Below, one piece after another: positions 41,630 to 49,726 of a DNA stretch of 55,009 nt. Source of the DNA: Campylobacterota bacterium (GTDB lineage: Bacteria > Campylobacterota > Campylobacteria > Campylobacterales > Sulfurovaceae); NCBI GenBank assembly GCA_003252535.1, contig QKDN01000033.1:1-55009 (forward strand). Reading direction: 5' to 3'. The position numbers and the translations under genes are program-made. The notes under the pieces were generated by a model, which made no database searches, was not told the origin of the DNA, and saw only the letters and a list, made by a program, of their open reading frames with translations. How positions within the stretch are numbered: the first letter of the stretch is position 1; the number at the start of each line of letters is the position of its first letter.

Positions 41630-44508
41630 TACGCATTACCTCCGTCGATTGATTTGTGCATGAATGTATCTTCAAGCGTGATGGTACTGAACCTGTCGGT
41701 GATATCGTTACCGTCTTTGTCTGTAGCCATATAGGTGACCGTTACGGACCCGTCGCCATTGTCGGTAAAGCTGTACTCCACCTTATCGGCTTTTGTGTCG
41801 TATACTGGCTCCTGTAGCCCCTCTATGCCTACCTGGTTGCAAGCCTCAAGTGTAGGTAGCCCTCTGAACTGCTCAGCTTTGAAATTCATATTCTCCACAT
41901 CGAATACAAAGTCAAACTTCTCATACGATCCGCTTTTATCAACGCAGTATGAGCATCTTATGAATTTTGTTTCACTGTCGTAGTCAAAATCTGAATGCAG
42001 CTTGCTAAGCACCTGTGCTTCAAGCACTTCACCAGAGTTAGTGATATCACATATATCTCCCATGAAGTTTGACTTTAGATGAGTCCTCGACACCATTTCG
42101 TTGTAAAGAGATATTTCGTACTCTGTCTCGATGGTCATTACATCATGGTATTCAACCGTAATGGTATCGCCATAGTAGTCCTGCTCCCTCGTATACACCT
42201 CACCGTTCAGCACTTCCGGAACAATGCTGAATGTCAATGTGTCACCCTTGATAAGCCTGATGAGCCCTTTCCCGTTGAATAGCTCCTTGTGGAAAGCTTT
42301 ATACTTGAATGAATTTACATATCCATCCCCGAAATACGAATCATTTTCGTCAGTATTGTATACCTGAGGGTTGTAAGTTCTGATTACATCTGCCTTTACT
42401 GGCGAATACTCATCGTCGGTTATTGGGGTTGAATTAGCCGTAACAATCTCAACGAACTTTTTAGCTATCTCTGTAATGAACCACTTGTCACTGTCACGGA
42501 TCATGAAGTCAGATTTAACCTCAACAAGCTGTGGTTTAGATAGTGCCATTTCGGTCATTCCGTTTGCATCAAGCAATGGAACTCCGTTTACATAAACATG
42601 CTTCCAAAGATAGTCTGTGTACGGGAGATAATCTATCATGTGCAATACGCCGTTTTGATCAGGTGACGGTATATTCTTGTAGGCAAAAATCGACGCTTCA
42701 TTTTGAGAAACCTGCGTATCTACTGTTACATCGGAGATACCCGCAAGTGATAAAGCGTATGACGCTTCCGGTGGTATCATATTAAACTTGTTGATTCCTT
42801 GCCCGTACCAGTCAAGCACTTCACTATCCCAGAACGCAAGTCCATCGGGCAAGTTTGTATCTTCGTCAACCATTGAAGCTTTGTTGTTGCTGATCCTTAT
42901 AAGGGCACTTCCATAAAGATTGATAATCTTGGACGGGTCCTTGATGAGGCTATATACATCTCTGCCTACTTTGTAATAGCTTGAAACAAATGCAGGTTTT
43001 ACAGTAGAAAGATCGATATATGAGCCGTCAAGGGAACCTTTATAGTCATACACATCAATCACATTTGCCTTTTTTGCTACAGGAGTTGCCAATAGATCAT
43101 GGTATCCAACAACAGGGGTTGCTTCAAGATATCTATACCTGACATTGAGGATACCCCAGTAGTACAGGTAGTTCTTTTCACCTATGCCACCGCTACTCAA
43201 ATACGCCCTCAGCTCAATCACATTGATATTTGGGGCGAACAGTGCCGAGGCATTTACATCGCTTGTAAGCAGATACTCAATATTTGCAAGAAGTTTATCG
43301 GACAAAACAACATCGTGCTTTACGCCGATCTTCTTAATCACGATTACTGTGTTGCACTCACCTGGAGGTACGGTAGACGAGATGCCGACAAACTCTTCGA
43401 GAACCTCTATCTGATCTGCTCCGATCCATTCGTTTTGAGGATCATTCAGCCCCCTACTCCCGTAGATTGCGCCGCCGTTTCTGATGCCGTGCTCACCGTC
43501 ATCGCTTAGAGGCACATATTCCATGAACACAGTAAGATCGCTGTTATCGATTATGATAATGTTCTGTATGAATGTGAAGTGAGTTAGCACCTCATATAGT
43601 GCGAGGGCGAGCATCTTGTTTGATGTAGTGCCGCCATCGATATACCCGGTAAGCGTTACCGTTCTGAAGTTAAGATTGAACCGTACACCGAAGCTTGTAG
43701 TGATATCGATTTCGTCTTGAGCCCAGGCATTTGAACAGTCGAAATTCTTCACTATGGTGTCGAGGGATACCGATGTAGCATTGGTAGAAATTTCTGCCTT
43801 GATTGCATCGCTCAACGGCTGCTGAGAGTGTACATACACTACGCTTCCGTTGCTTTGCGACAGAGTGTATTCGCTCAATGAGTCAGAGTAAGCTATCGTT
43901 TTGATCCCGTCTCCATACTGAGTATCATTCATCGCAGCATACACATCATCTACAGACGGAAAGCTGCCACCTGAAAGATATGAAGCATACTCCTCTACGG
44001 TATGACTGGAAATGATCGAAGCCAATTCCGAGTCGGCAGATAGCCCAGTGTAGCCAAGTGCCGAGTATACGCCGTTGATATCTTTTGCGAGCTGATCGGC
44101 AGTTATGCTTCCATCTACATACTGAGAGAACAACGACGCAATATTTATCTTTACCCCGTAAGGATAAATAGCGTCCTCTACTGCCTGAAGTGAATCTGGC
44201 TTGATAGTGAGGTCGCCATCCATAGAGCACACTTTACCTACCAGGCACCCGGTCAAGGTATTGATATATGCAGTCCCATCTACAAATTGAATCTTGAGTG
44301 CCTCATCAACATCAACACTCTTCCAAAACACATTTTCAGAATCTGGAGCAACATCGAAGCTGATGGATTTTTCGATGATATCACTGATAGGTATTCCCGA
44401 TACAGACACGCTACCATCCTGATTGATAGTAGCTGTAGCACCAGGGTACACCGCAAGAATATCATCACTGATAGTAACCGATCCGTCCTTGATTATGATT
44501 GATCCCAT
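41629..44508 (-). CDS. Large tail/fibre protein, unknown (959 aa)
   Basis: At 959 residues this is the second-largest phage protein. It opens with MGSIIIKDGSVTISDDILAVYP and a run of beta strands, has mixed alpha/beta segments in the middle and ends in GDGSVTVTYMATDKDGND, a typical immunoglobulin- or bacterial-adhesin-like beta domain. No catalytic motif is seen. The gene lies among fibre-like genes and would fit a tail spike or a baseplate-like hub. TAATG overlaps couple it to both neighbours. Confidence 0.5.
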   Translation of the reverse strand: MGSIIIKDGSVTISDDILAVYPGATATINQDGSVSVSGIPISDIIEKSISFDVAPDSENVFWKSVDVDEALKIQFVDGTAYINTLTGCLVGKVCSMDGDLTIKPDSLQAVEDAIYPYGVKINIASLFSQYVDGSITADQLAKDINGVYSALGYTGLSADSELASIISSHTVEEYASYLSGGSFPSVDDVYAAMNDTQYGDGIKTIAYSDSLSEYTLSQSNGSVVYVHSQQPLSDAIKAEISTNATSVSLDTIVKNFDCSNAWAQDEIDITTSFGVRFNLNFRTVTLTGYIDGGTTSNKMLALALYEVLTHFTFIQNIIIIDNSDLTVFMEYVPLSDDGEHGIRNGGAIYGSRGLNDPQNEWIGADQIEVLEEFVGISSTVPPGECNTVIVIKKIGVKHDVVLSDKLLANIEYLLTSDVNASALFAPNINVIELRAYLSSGGIGEKNYLYYWGILNVRYRYLEATPVVGYHDLLATPVAKKANVIDVYDYKGSLDGSYIDLSTVKPAFVSSYYKVGRDVYSLIKDPSKIINLYGSALIRISNNKASMVDEDTNLPDGLAFWDSEVLDWYGQGINKFNMIPPEASYALSLAGISDVTVDTQVSQNEASIFAYKNIPSPDQNGVLHMIDYLPYTDYLWKHVYVNGVPLLDANGMTEMALSKPQLVEVKSDFMIRDSDKWFITEIAKKFVEIVTANSTPITDDEYSPVKADVIRTYNPQVYNTDENDSYFGDGYVNSFKYKAFHKELFNGKGLIRLIKGDTLTFSIVPEVLNGEVYTREQDYYGDTITVEYHDVMTIETEYEISLYNEMVSRTHLKSNFMGDICDITNSGEVLEAQVLSKLHSDFDYDSETKFIRCSYCVDKSGSYEKFDFVFDVENMNFKAEQFRGLPTLEACNQVGIEGLQEPVYDTKADKVEYSFTDNGDGSVTVTYMATDKDGNDITDRFSTITLEDTFMHKSIDGGNA

Positions 44509-45023
44509 TAGATCACCGCCCCATCGCCACCACAGTTCTCACCTATAGTGAGTTGATACCCTGTGCCTACGACTTCATCAGGTACAACAATGTTGAATGT
44601 GGTATCATCAACCTTTGTCACTGAAGCATTGGAAATGATCGATCCGTCGGACGCTTTTACACACGCTGTCATGCTGATTGCAAGCTGCTCTTTCAACGCA
44701 TTTGTTACCGACACCGTGAGGTCATGGATGATCTGATTGTAGTATGCAGAATCTGGAGAAATGTCAGCTACTGCATTACCGCCGTTAAACTCGAAGTGAT
44801 TGCTCTTGTCACTCAATACAATCTTTTTGGCTTCAGGGATATAAATGACTGCTACCTCATTATCACCAATGCTACTCTTTATCGTAGACAATAGTGTTGC
44901 CTCATCTTTACTTCCGTTGGAAATAAAGAATACCATTTCAGTACCATCGACAGACACATTGAGTCCTACAGACTCAAAGTATCCATCTTCAATATACCCA
45001 TCCTCGATATATTCATTGCTCAT
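44508..45023 (-). CDS. Small tail-fibre-associated protein ending GGDGAVI
   Basis: The start at 45023 is chosen over an ATG 12 bp upstream because GGAGG lies 5 bp before it. The 171-residue product has a repeat YIEDGYIEDGYFE near the N-terminus and a helical LTVSVTNALKEQLA middle. Its last seven residues, GGDGAVI, match the end of the 305-residue fibre protein at 46331-47248 (GGDGMVI). It is probably part of the same appendage. Confidence 0.5.
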   Translation of the reverse strand: MSNEYIEDGYIEDGYFESVGLNVSVDGTEMVFFISNGSKDEATLLSTIKSSIGDNEVAVIYIPEAKKIVLSDKSNHFEFNGGNAVADISPDSAYYNQIIHDLTVSVTNALKEQLAISMTACVKASDGSIISNASVTKVDDTTFNIVVPDEVVGTGYQLTIGENCGGDGAVI

Positions 45024-45035
45024 AGCATCCTCCAT

Positions 45036-45902
45036 TTACACAGCATTTGCATCAGGCACAAGGTTTACATACTGTCCGTAAATCCTGTCGAATCCTCCAT
45101 CGTACAGTGTTACAGTGTACACTATATCAACCACATCGGAAGTACTGATGGCTATTGCGTTGTTGAAGTAGATACTAGGTGTGACGATAACACCATCAAT
45201 CAGATTGTCCCCATGCGTGTTAAGTATAGATATGGTTCCATTGTCGTTGTGAATAAGCACTTTGAATTCAAACCCAAGGTATGTGCTGTTGCTTGATTTT
45301 TTAAGGAAACCTGATACTGTTGCAGTAGCAAAACTTCTTGACAAGAATGAATCGTTAAGTCCACATACCCACTGGTTTGACAGCTTTGCACCCAAAGATT
45401 CCTTGCTTGTAGATAGGTTGTTTCGAGAGATCATGTACTCTATTGCAGCATCCTTTTCGCCAAGTGCAATAGCCATAGCTTCGACCATTGAGATATTCGC
45501 ATCCATTTCCTCTATGGTTACAGGTGCATCCTTGTCCGATCTCATCGTAGCATTGAATACATTTGCCACTAGTTTTGCACTACTGATTTTCGTTGTATCA
45601 TAATTGACTACGACGAAGAATGCAAATCCTGCTTCGCTCATCCAGTTATCCGGCACATACGCAACTGTTCCATCTACATCCGTGTAAAATGTTTTTGCGT
45701 ACTTGCAGTCACCGTTCGTATCGTAGATATAGAACTTCACCGCTGTTGGGGTGTCTGTCGCCTTAACCGTGAATTTGTACACACTGTTTTTTGATGGATG
45801 AACCTTGAATTTTGCAGTATCCACATCTGCCGCAGCAACCTCAACATCAATACCGATAGGTAGCTCCTGAGAGATATCAACATTATATTCCTTTGTAACC
45901 AT
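45036..45902 (-). CDS. Phage structural protein, unknown (288 aa)
   Basis: The 288-residue product has a beta N-terminal half (VDISQELPIGIDVEVAAADV, KFKVHPSKNSVYKFTVKA) resembling a pre-peptidase or carbohydrate-binding jelly roll, a helical linker at about 130-160 (EEMDANISMVEAMAIALGE) and a second beta domain. No family is assigned. AAAGGA precedes the ATG. It sits in the cluster of fibre-type genes. Confidence 0.45.
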   Translation of the reverse strand: MVTKEYNVDISQELPIGIDVEVAAADVDTAKFKVHPSKNSVYKFTVKATDTPTAVKFYIYDTNGDCKYAKTFYTDVDGTVAYVPDNWMSEAGFAFFVVVNYDTTKISSAKLVANVFNATMRSDKDAPVTIEEMDANISMVEAMAIALGEKDAAIEYMISRNNLSTSKESLGAKLSNQWVCGLNDSFLSRSFATATVSGFLKKSSNSTYLGFEFKVLIHNDNGTISILNTHGDNLIDGVIVTPSIYFNNAIAISTSDVVDIVYTVTLYDGGFDRIYGQYVNLVPDANAV

Positions 45903-45913
45903 TGCTTGTCCTT

Positions 45914-46291
45914 TTAAATTATGTTTGCCTGAACAGAATCCGATCCGAGCTCTAGCGAAGTTATCCTGTCATCATGATTTTGAAGCATACTCTCTATACT
46001 TGGTGAATCGATCATCTTCATCTCGATTCTGCCCGTTGCCGCAGGTGTGAGTCCGTACATGGACTGGCAAGCAGGTGTATAGATACGCCATAGTTGACCG
46101 CTGTTCGTTGAGTGTCCGTATGAGAAAAACACATCGGCAAAGAAGTAGTCAATGTAGTTTCCGTTTGCATCTTTATTCTCCGGCTTGTCCTGAAATGTAG
46201 TGTTGAGCCAGTTGAGAGATGCGAGCATAGCGGTCTCGAAATTTGCGGTAGAGTTTGGTCTTACCAAAATATCTTTTTTGTATAAAGCCAT
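45914..46291 (-). CDS. Small phage protein, unknown (125 aa)
   Basis: The 125-residue protein has a mixed fold without a recognisable motif and a C-terminal helix (SIESMLQNHDDRITSLE) that could trimerise with a fibre. A strong GGAGG ribosome-binding site stands before its ATG, and a 7-bp hairpin (46307-46327) separates it from the fibre gene read before it. Confidence 0.45.
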   Translation of the reverse strand: MALYKKDILVRPNSTANFETAMLASLNWLNTTFQDKPENKDANGNYIDYFFADVFFSYGHSTNSGQLWRIYTPACQSMYGLTPAATGRIEMKMIDSPSIESMLQNHDDRITSLELGSDSVQANII

Positions 46292-46306
46292 ATTACCTCC
46301 TTGGCA

Positions 46307-46327
46307 ATAGCCCCGATAGAGGGCTAT
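46307..46327 (-). promoter_or_regulatory. Intercistronic hairpin between fibre genes
   Basis: ATAGCCC and GGGCTAT pair around a 7-nt loop just after the stop of the 305-residue fibre gene and 16 bp before the next start. Without a T-run it is more likely an RNA processing or stabilising element than a terminator. Confidence 0.5.
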
Positions 46328-46330
46328 GGG

Positions 46331-47248
46331 TTAGATCACCATTCCGTCGCCGCCGTCGCCGCCAGCACCTGTGTTGCCAGTAGCAACGCCTGAAGTGATG
46401 TATGAGATTCTCACATCTGTCCCTACATACACGGACGGATCGTCGGTGATGATCGTAGCACTCGCACCGTCCGAAGCCATAGCTACGAATACAGGGATGA
46501 TACCCTCTGCCATTACGACGAAAGCCATACCGTTGGCGGCTTCACCTTTTGCAACCTTGGTGAGCTCGATCACACCACCTGCAAGTACCGTTGTATCATC
46601 TACAGCCATGACCAAACCGCTGATCCCGGCAGCAATAGACTCTGAAAGCAATCTACCCTGGTTGGCTGATAGCGGCTTATCTACCGCAATACTGGTCAGA
46701 CTGTCTACCACATCGCTGTATCTTACAAGCTCAGACACATCGGTTTGTCTGTACTGGAGCGTTCTGATGAGTACCCAGTCAGTACCGTTGTAGATGTAGT
46801 GAGCACCAAAAGGCGTACCGTCAGTGTCGTATCCAACTTCAGGATCAGAACTTGCATTCGCAACGAATACCCTTACACCCTGTCTCTTCGGAATTACAAG
46901 CCCGATAGCGTCGTCATCCCTCTCTGCGAGGTCTGCCGCAAAGTATGTGTCATCTACCTCAGCGATATACGCCTTGATCTGGTCAATCGACCATGTGGCA
47001 GTTGTCCCGGCAGTTGATGTATCCTGGATCATCGCGTCGATACGCTGAGTGTTCAGATCGGTCTTTGAATTGAGCTCCGTAAGTGCCGCTGTAGATACTG
47101 GAGCTGTTGGGCTGTTTGACGCTGTTGCGCTTGATAGCGTACCGATTACGGAATTTTTGTCAAGCTTTGCGAGAAGCGTAGGGTTGAGGTCCTTGATTGT
47201 TGACATACCGAGTTTTACTTGGTTACCAATAGATGAAAGAAATCCCAT
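46331..47248 (-). CDS. Tail fibre protein with SANQGRLL motif
   Basis: The 305-residue product has the phage-fibre signature DSLTSIAVDKPLSANQGRLL (about residues 187-206), used as a flexible trimeric spacer in many tail fibres, and a preceding globular segment with GTPFGAHYIYNGTDWVLIR, also typical of fibre proteins. The C-terminus GGDGGDGMVI is glycine rich and shares GGDGxVI with the protein at 44508. AAGGA precedes the ATG. It is probably a host-binding or fibre-adaptor protein. Confidence 0.65.
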   Translation of the reverse strand: MGFLSSIGNQVKLGMSTIKDLNPTLLAKLDKNSVIGTLSSATASNSPTAPVSTAALTELNSKTDLNTQRIDAMIQDTSTAGTTATWSIDQIKAYIAEVDDTYFAADLAERDDDAIGLVIPKRQGVRVFVANASSDPEVGYDTDGTPFGAHYIYNGTDWVLIRTLQYRQTDVSELVRYSDVVDSLTSIAVDKPLSANQGRLLSESIAAGISGLVMAVDDTTVLAGGVIELTKVAKGEAANGMAFVVMAEGIIPVFVAMASDGASATIITDDPSVYVGTDVRISYITSGVATGNTGAGGDGGDGMVI

Positions 47249-47280
47249 CGTTTTTCCTTTGTGTTAGTGTTATGGAGAGC

Positions 47281-47324
47281 TGTAGGCTCACAAAGCCCAT
47301 TGGTGTGGGCTCAGTCAACCTACA
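47281..47324 (-). promoter_or_regulatory. Two-level hairpin after the connector gene
   Basis: An inner 6-bp stem (AGCCCA/TGGGCT, 6-nt loop) and an outer TGTAGG/CCTACA pair lie between the connector gene stop and the fibre gene start. It may process or attenuate the late mRNA. Confidence 0.45.
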
Positions 47325-47725
47325 ATGTTTGAGTTATAGACAGATATGACCCTTTCGGCTCTTTGTTCAAAAATAGACTTCTTTTCGTAGAGTGGATTAT
47401 CGCTGCTTGCCTTTTTGGATAGGTATGAGCATACGAAGTACACCACCGCAAAAAAAAGAGCGTCATCGATAGGTATTTGCTGATCTGCTATTTCTGAAAT
47501 TTCCTGAGTTGGGAACATTGGGTGCTTGATATATTTTTCATCATGTATGACCCTGAATACATCGGTTGAGTCGTCTGTGAGATCGGCGATAAGCGACTGA
47601 GGTTCGCACCTCATGGCTACCTCGTATAGGGCTGCCTTGAAGTGGAGCTTTGATGGTACGGTTTCTATGTTGTCGCCGACCATGTAGAGCGATATGAACT
47701 CAAGAGCCTCGCCGTAGGTCATCAT
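47315..47725 (-). CDS. Head-tail connector/adaptor-like protein
   Basis: The 136-residue helical product directly follows the capsid gene (TAATG overlap), the classical position of head-tail adaptors. Its sequence order (LYEVAMRCEPQSL, then a Pro-Phe strand, IPIDDALFFAVVYFVCSYLSKKA, YEKKSIFEQRAERVISVYN) is shared with the first 150 residues of the tail protein at 36787-38001, suggesting duplicated connector domains. Family assignment is by position and this resemblance. Confidence 0.55.
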   Translation of the reverse strand: MMTYGEALEFISLYMVGDNIETVPSKLHFKAALYEVAMRCEPQSLIADLTDDSTDVFRVIHDEKYIKHPMFPTQEISEIADQQIPIDDALFFAVVYFVCSYLSKKASSDNPLYEKKSIFEQRAERVISVYNSNIVG

Positions 47726-48660
47726 TACTTGAGCCCTGACCCACAGGCGAAGTAGTCATCTTTCTTCATCTCTACTGTACAGGAGGTGTAGTAACGACCG
47801 AATCTTGCAGTTTTTGAGGTAGGCGGCTCGCTGAACTTCGTAGCGATCTTGTTCATAAGGTTGATCTCATTGAGTCTGCCAATAAACACTTTGTCACTGA
47901 GCTTAGCATGAGCGAATAGCCTGTGCATCTTTACCTTTACCGATCCAAAGTCCGTCTCAAGTTCGTACAGTGTTGGGTCAAACTTCTTTTCGTCTTTGAC
48001 TTTTCTGAAGTATTGATCCCCGGCGAACTTGTTGATAGCTTTCTTGAGTGATGGACCTACTACAAGGGTGAAAGATTCATCCTCGATACCGCCGTTCTCC
48101 CAGATAGGCTGTAACATTTCGCCGAGCTTTTCGTATGTGAAGTCAGTAAGCGACCCTGTACCGTTGCTGTTTGTATCGAACATCTTCCTGTGAGCTGTCG
48201 GTACATAGTTGAAGATGCCAGCCATTTTTGCAGGGGTAGTAGGAGTTCCGGCAGTGTAAGAGTCAAAAACGCTTGCATTATGAAGCCCTAGCATTGCGTA
48301 TTCAATGTCTTTTGCGTGTTCCTTGCCCTTTTTGGCGGTTCTGTAGGGCCATTCTTTTTGACCGTACTTGCTGTTGTCCGCCTCTTCATCTGACATACCG
48401 TAGTCTGTTTTGATGATCTGCACCACATTCTCTTTCATGTACTTTGTGTCGGTGGTATTCTCCTCGATATCTGTGATCTCAAGGTTGAAGTTTTGACCTG
48501 CATCTGCGTATCTGTCGAGAATCCATGAGTGCTTTGGTGCCGTCACCTTACCTCTTCCGCACCATTCGAGGAAAGGAGTGGTATGCACCCCTTGCAAGAT
48601 GATAGCGTCGAGAATGGACGGCTTTTGATTCACCTGATTGTGATAGTATAGAAGTGCCAT
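47725..48660 (-). CDS. Major capsid protein, SU10/DUF5309-like
   Basis: The 311-residue protein shows the pattern of SU10-family (DUF5309) capsid proteins: an N-arm (TTPFLEWCGRGKVTAPKHSW), a helical spine with DIEYAMLGLHNAS, the KMAGIFNYV loop, LTDFTYEKLGEMLQPIWENGG, and LYELETDFGSVKVKMHRLF with the P-domain strands that follow. Its place after the scaffold-like gene agrees. The ATG at 48660 is preceded by AAGGAG, which lies in the 3' arm of an 11-bp hairpin. A promoter-like motif directly before the hairpin suggests this gene has its own strong, gated expression. Confidence 0.75.
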   Translation of the reverse strand: MALLYYHNQVNQKPSILDAIILQGVHTTPFLEWCGRGKVTAPKHSWILDRYADAGQNFNLEITDIEENTTDTKYMKENVVQIIKTDYGMSDEEADNSKYGQKEWPYRTAKKGKEHAKDIEYAMLGLHNASVFDSYTAGTPTTPAKMAGIFNYVPTAHRKMFDTNSNGTGSLTDFTYEKLGEMLQPIWENGGIEDESFTLVVGPSLKKAINKFAGDQYFRKVKDEKKFDPTLYELETDFGSVKVKMHRLFAHAKLSDKVFIGRLNEINLMNKIATKFSEPPTSKTARFGRYYTSCTVEMKKDDYFACGSGLK

Positions 48661-48670
48661 TTATCGTAAT

Positions 48671-48706
48671 CTCCTTATTGGGTTTATGGCATTTTCCAAT
48701 AAGGAG
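48671..48706 (-). promoter_or_regulatory. Hairpin burying the capsid gene ribosome-binding site
   Basis: CTCCTTATTGG and its exact complement CCAATAAGGAG form an 11-bp stem with a 14-nt loop. The AAGGAG of the 3' arm is the only good ribosome-binding site for the capsid start 10 bp further on. The 5' arm begins 8 bp after the -10-like TATACT at 48715-48720, so an RNA starting there would begin with this hairpin. Confidence 0.7.
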
Positions 48707-48708
48707 AG

Positions 48709-48730
48709 TTTAAAAGTATACGGGTTTACT
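48709..48730 (-). promoter_or_regulatory. Late promoter-like motif before the capsid gene
   Basis: On the minus strand AGTAAACCCGTATACTTTTA (plus two A) contains a TATACT -10 box and overlaps the scaffold gene stop. It matches the motif at 29924-29945 at 20 of 22 positions, and its right part matches 40169-40182. Confidence 0.5.
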
Positions 48731-49241
48731 GCACACCTAAGATGTAGTCGCCAAGATCAAAGTCATTTGCCTTTCCGCCCTTGACCGCATCTTCGAGATA
48801 CTCCCTTGACGGTGAACCCTCGCCCTCTGTGATTTTGTCAGGATCTTCCTGCGGCTCTATGGCTACCTTTGCAGCCCTGTAAGCCATCTCCATACCGTCT
48901 TTAGTGCTTCTCATCTTCTTTGCGAATTCTGGGCTGATAGCTTCTACTTTGGCGATCTCTTTCTCCACAAGATCAAGTGGAATCCCCGGATACTTCCTGC
49001 TCATCTCGCTTGATATCTCGTTTCTGGTCATCTCATCGATCCTGTTTTGCAACTGCTCAATACTGCTTGCTTGCTGATCGATACCAAGGAGACTCTTTGC
49101 CTGTGCGATATCATCGCCATGTTGCTGCTGAGGTTGCTGTGGCTGCTGCATTTGCTGTTGTTGCTGTGCTTGCATTTCCGCTATCTGATCGGCTGTAGGC
49201 TGCTGTTGTGCCGGGGGCATATCGTTGTATTTATTTTCCAT
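48726..49241 (-). CDS. Scaffold-like head protein, Q-rich
   Basis: The 171-residue protein has a glutamine/proline-rich N-terminal third (QAQQQQQMQQPQQPQQQ), a helical middle (SIEQLQNRIDEMTRNEISSE) and a charged C-terminus. Composition, size and position between portal and capsid genes are those of phage scaffolding proteins, which fill the procapsid and leave or are cleaved before packaging. The ATG follows AGAGGATAAA. Function is inferred from position and composition. Confidence 0.55.
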   Translation of the reverse strand: MENKYNDMPPAQQQPTADQIAEMQAQQQQQMQQPQQPQQQHGDDIAQAKSLLGIDQQASSIEQLQNRIDEMTRNEISSEMSRKYPGIPLDLVEKEIAKVEAISPEFAKKMRSTKDGMEMAYRAAKVAIEPQEDPDKITEGEGSPSREYLEDAVKGGKANDFDLGDYILGVQ

Positions 49242-49242
49242 C

Positions 49243-49473
49243 TTATTTATCCTCTACCTTGATCCAGTCTGTAGCCATAACATCTTCGATTGACGGTTGG
49301 TATGCAAAGTCGCCTTTACCGATAACAAGGTGTGGTTTTGTTTCATTTTTTGGAGTGTAGATGTACCACTCTTTCCATTCCGATCTCTTCATTTTAGCGT
49401 CCTTTGACGCAATGATGGCATCGTAGATATTCATACCGTCAATAACGCCTGTTTCAGTCTTTTCTTTCTCCAT
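49243..49473 (-). CDS. DUF2829/Tad2-like protein (possible anti-Thoeris)
   Basis: The 76-residue protein matches the DUF2829 layout: IYDAIIASKDAKMKRSEWKE at 16-35 (pattern F/IxxAlxxlkxgkxvrRxxW), a WYIYTP strand, and the conserved closing FAYQPSIEDVMATDWIKV at about 56-73 (pattern xPSxxDxxAxDWxxv). DUF2829 members include Tad2, a phage protein that sequesters the cyclic-ADP-ribose isomer signal of Thoeris defence. It lies between the scaffold-like gene and a small unknown gene. The start at 49473 has AAAGGGAAC and overlaps the upstream gene by 20 bp. Function is inferred from the family. Confidence 0.65.
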   Translation of the reverse strand: MEKEKTETGVIDGMNIYDAIIASKDAKMKRSEWKEWYIYTPKNETKPHLVIGKGDFAYQPSIEDVMATDWIKVEDK

Positions 49474-49726
49474 TTTGTTCCCTTTCTGTTTCTTCTTGTA
49501 GTGATTCTATGAGCCCGTCAATGAGTATCATAACCGATCCCATTCCAGCCATCTCTTTTACCTTGTGTACCCTCGATGAATCTGAGAGCTCATCATCAAG
49601 AACACCGTTCCATAATGACTTGCGCCTCATCTCTATCTCTTCGGTAAGCATCATGTAGCCGCAGCTACCCCTGAAGTCAGTGAGGCTTTTCAGGCACTCA
49701 TGCTTATCAACGATCTCATTGCTCAT
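49454..49726 (-). CDS. Small phage protein, unknown (90 aa)
   Basis: The 90-residue product is mostly helical (MRRKSLWNGVLDDELSDSSR, IDGLIESLQEETEREQNGER) with two cysteines. No family is recognised. It overlaps the portal gene by 11 bp and the DUF2829 gene by 20 bp, so translation of the three is coupled. Confidence 0.5.
   Translation of the reverse strand: MSNEIVDKHECLKSLTDFRGSCGYMMLTEEIEMRRKSLWNGVLDDELSDSSRVHKVKEMAGMGSVMILIDGLIESLQEETEREQNGERKD

Noticed and set aside
48671-48706. Hairpin as a rho-independent terminator
   Set aside because: No T-run follows on either strand, and the 3' arm is the ribosome-binding site of the capsid gene.
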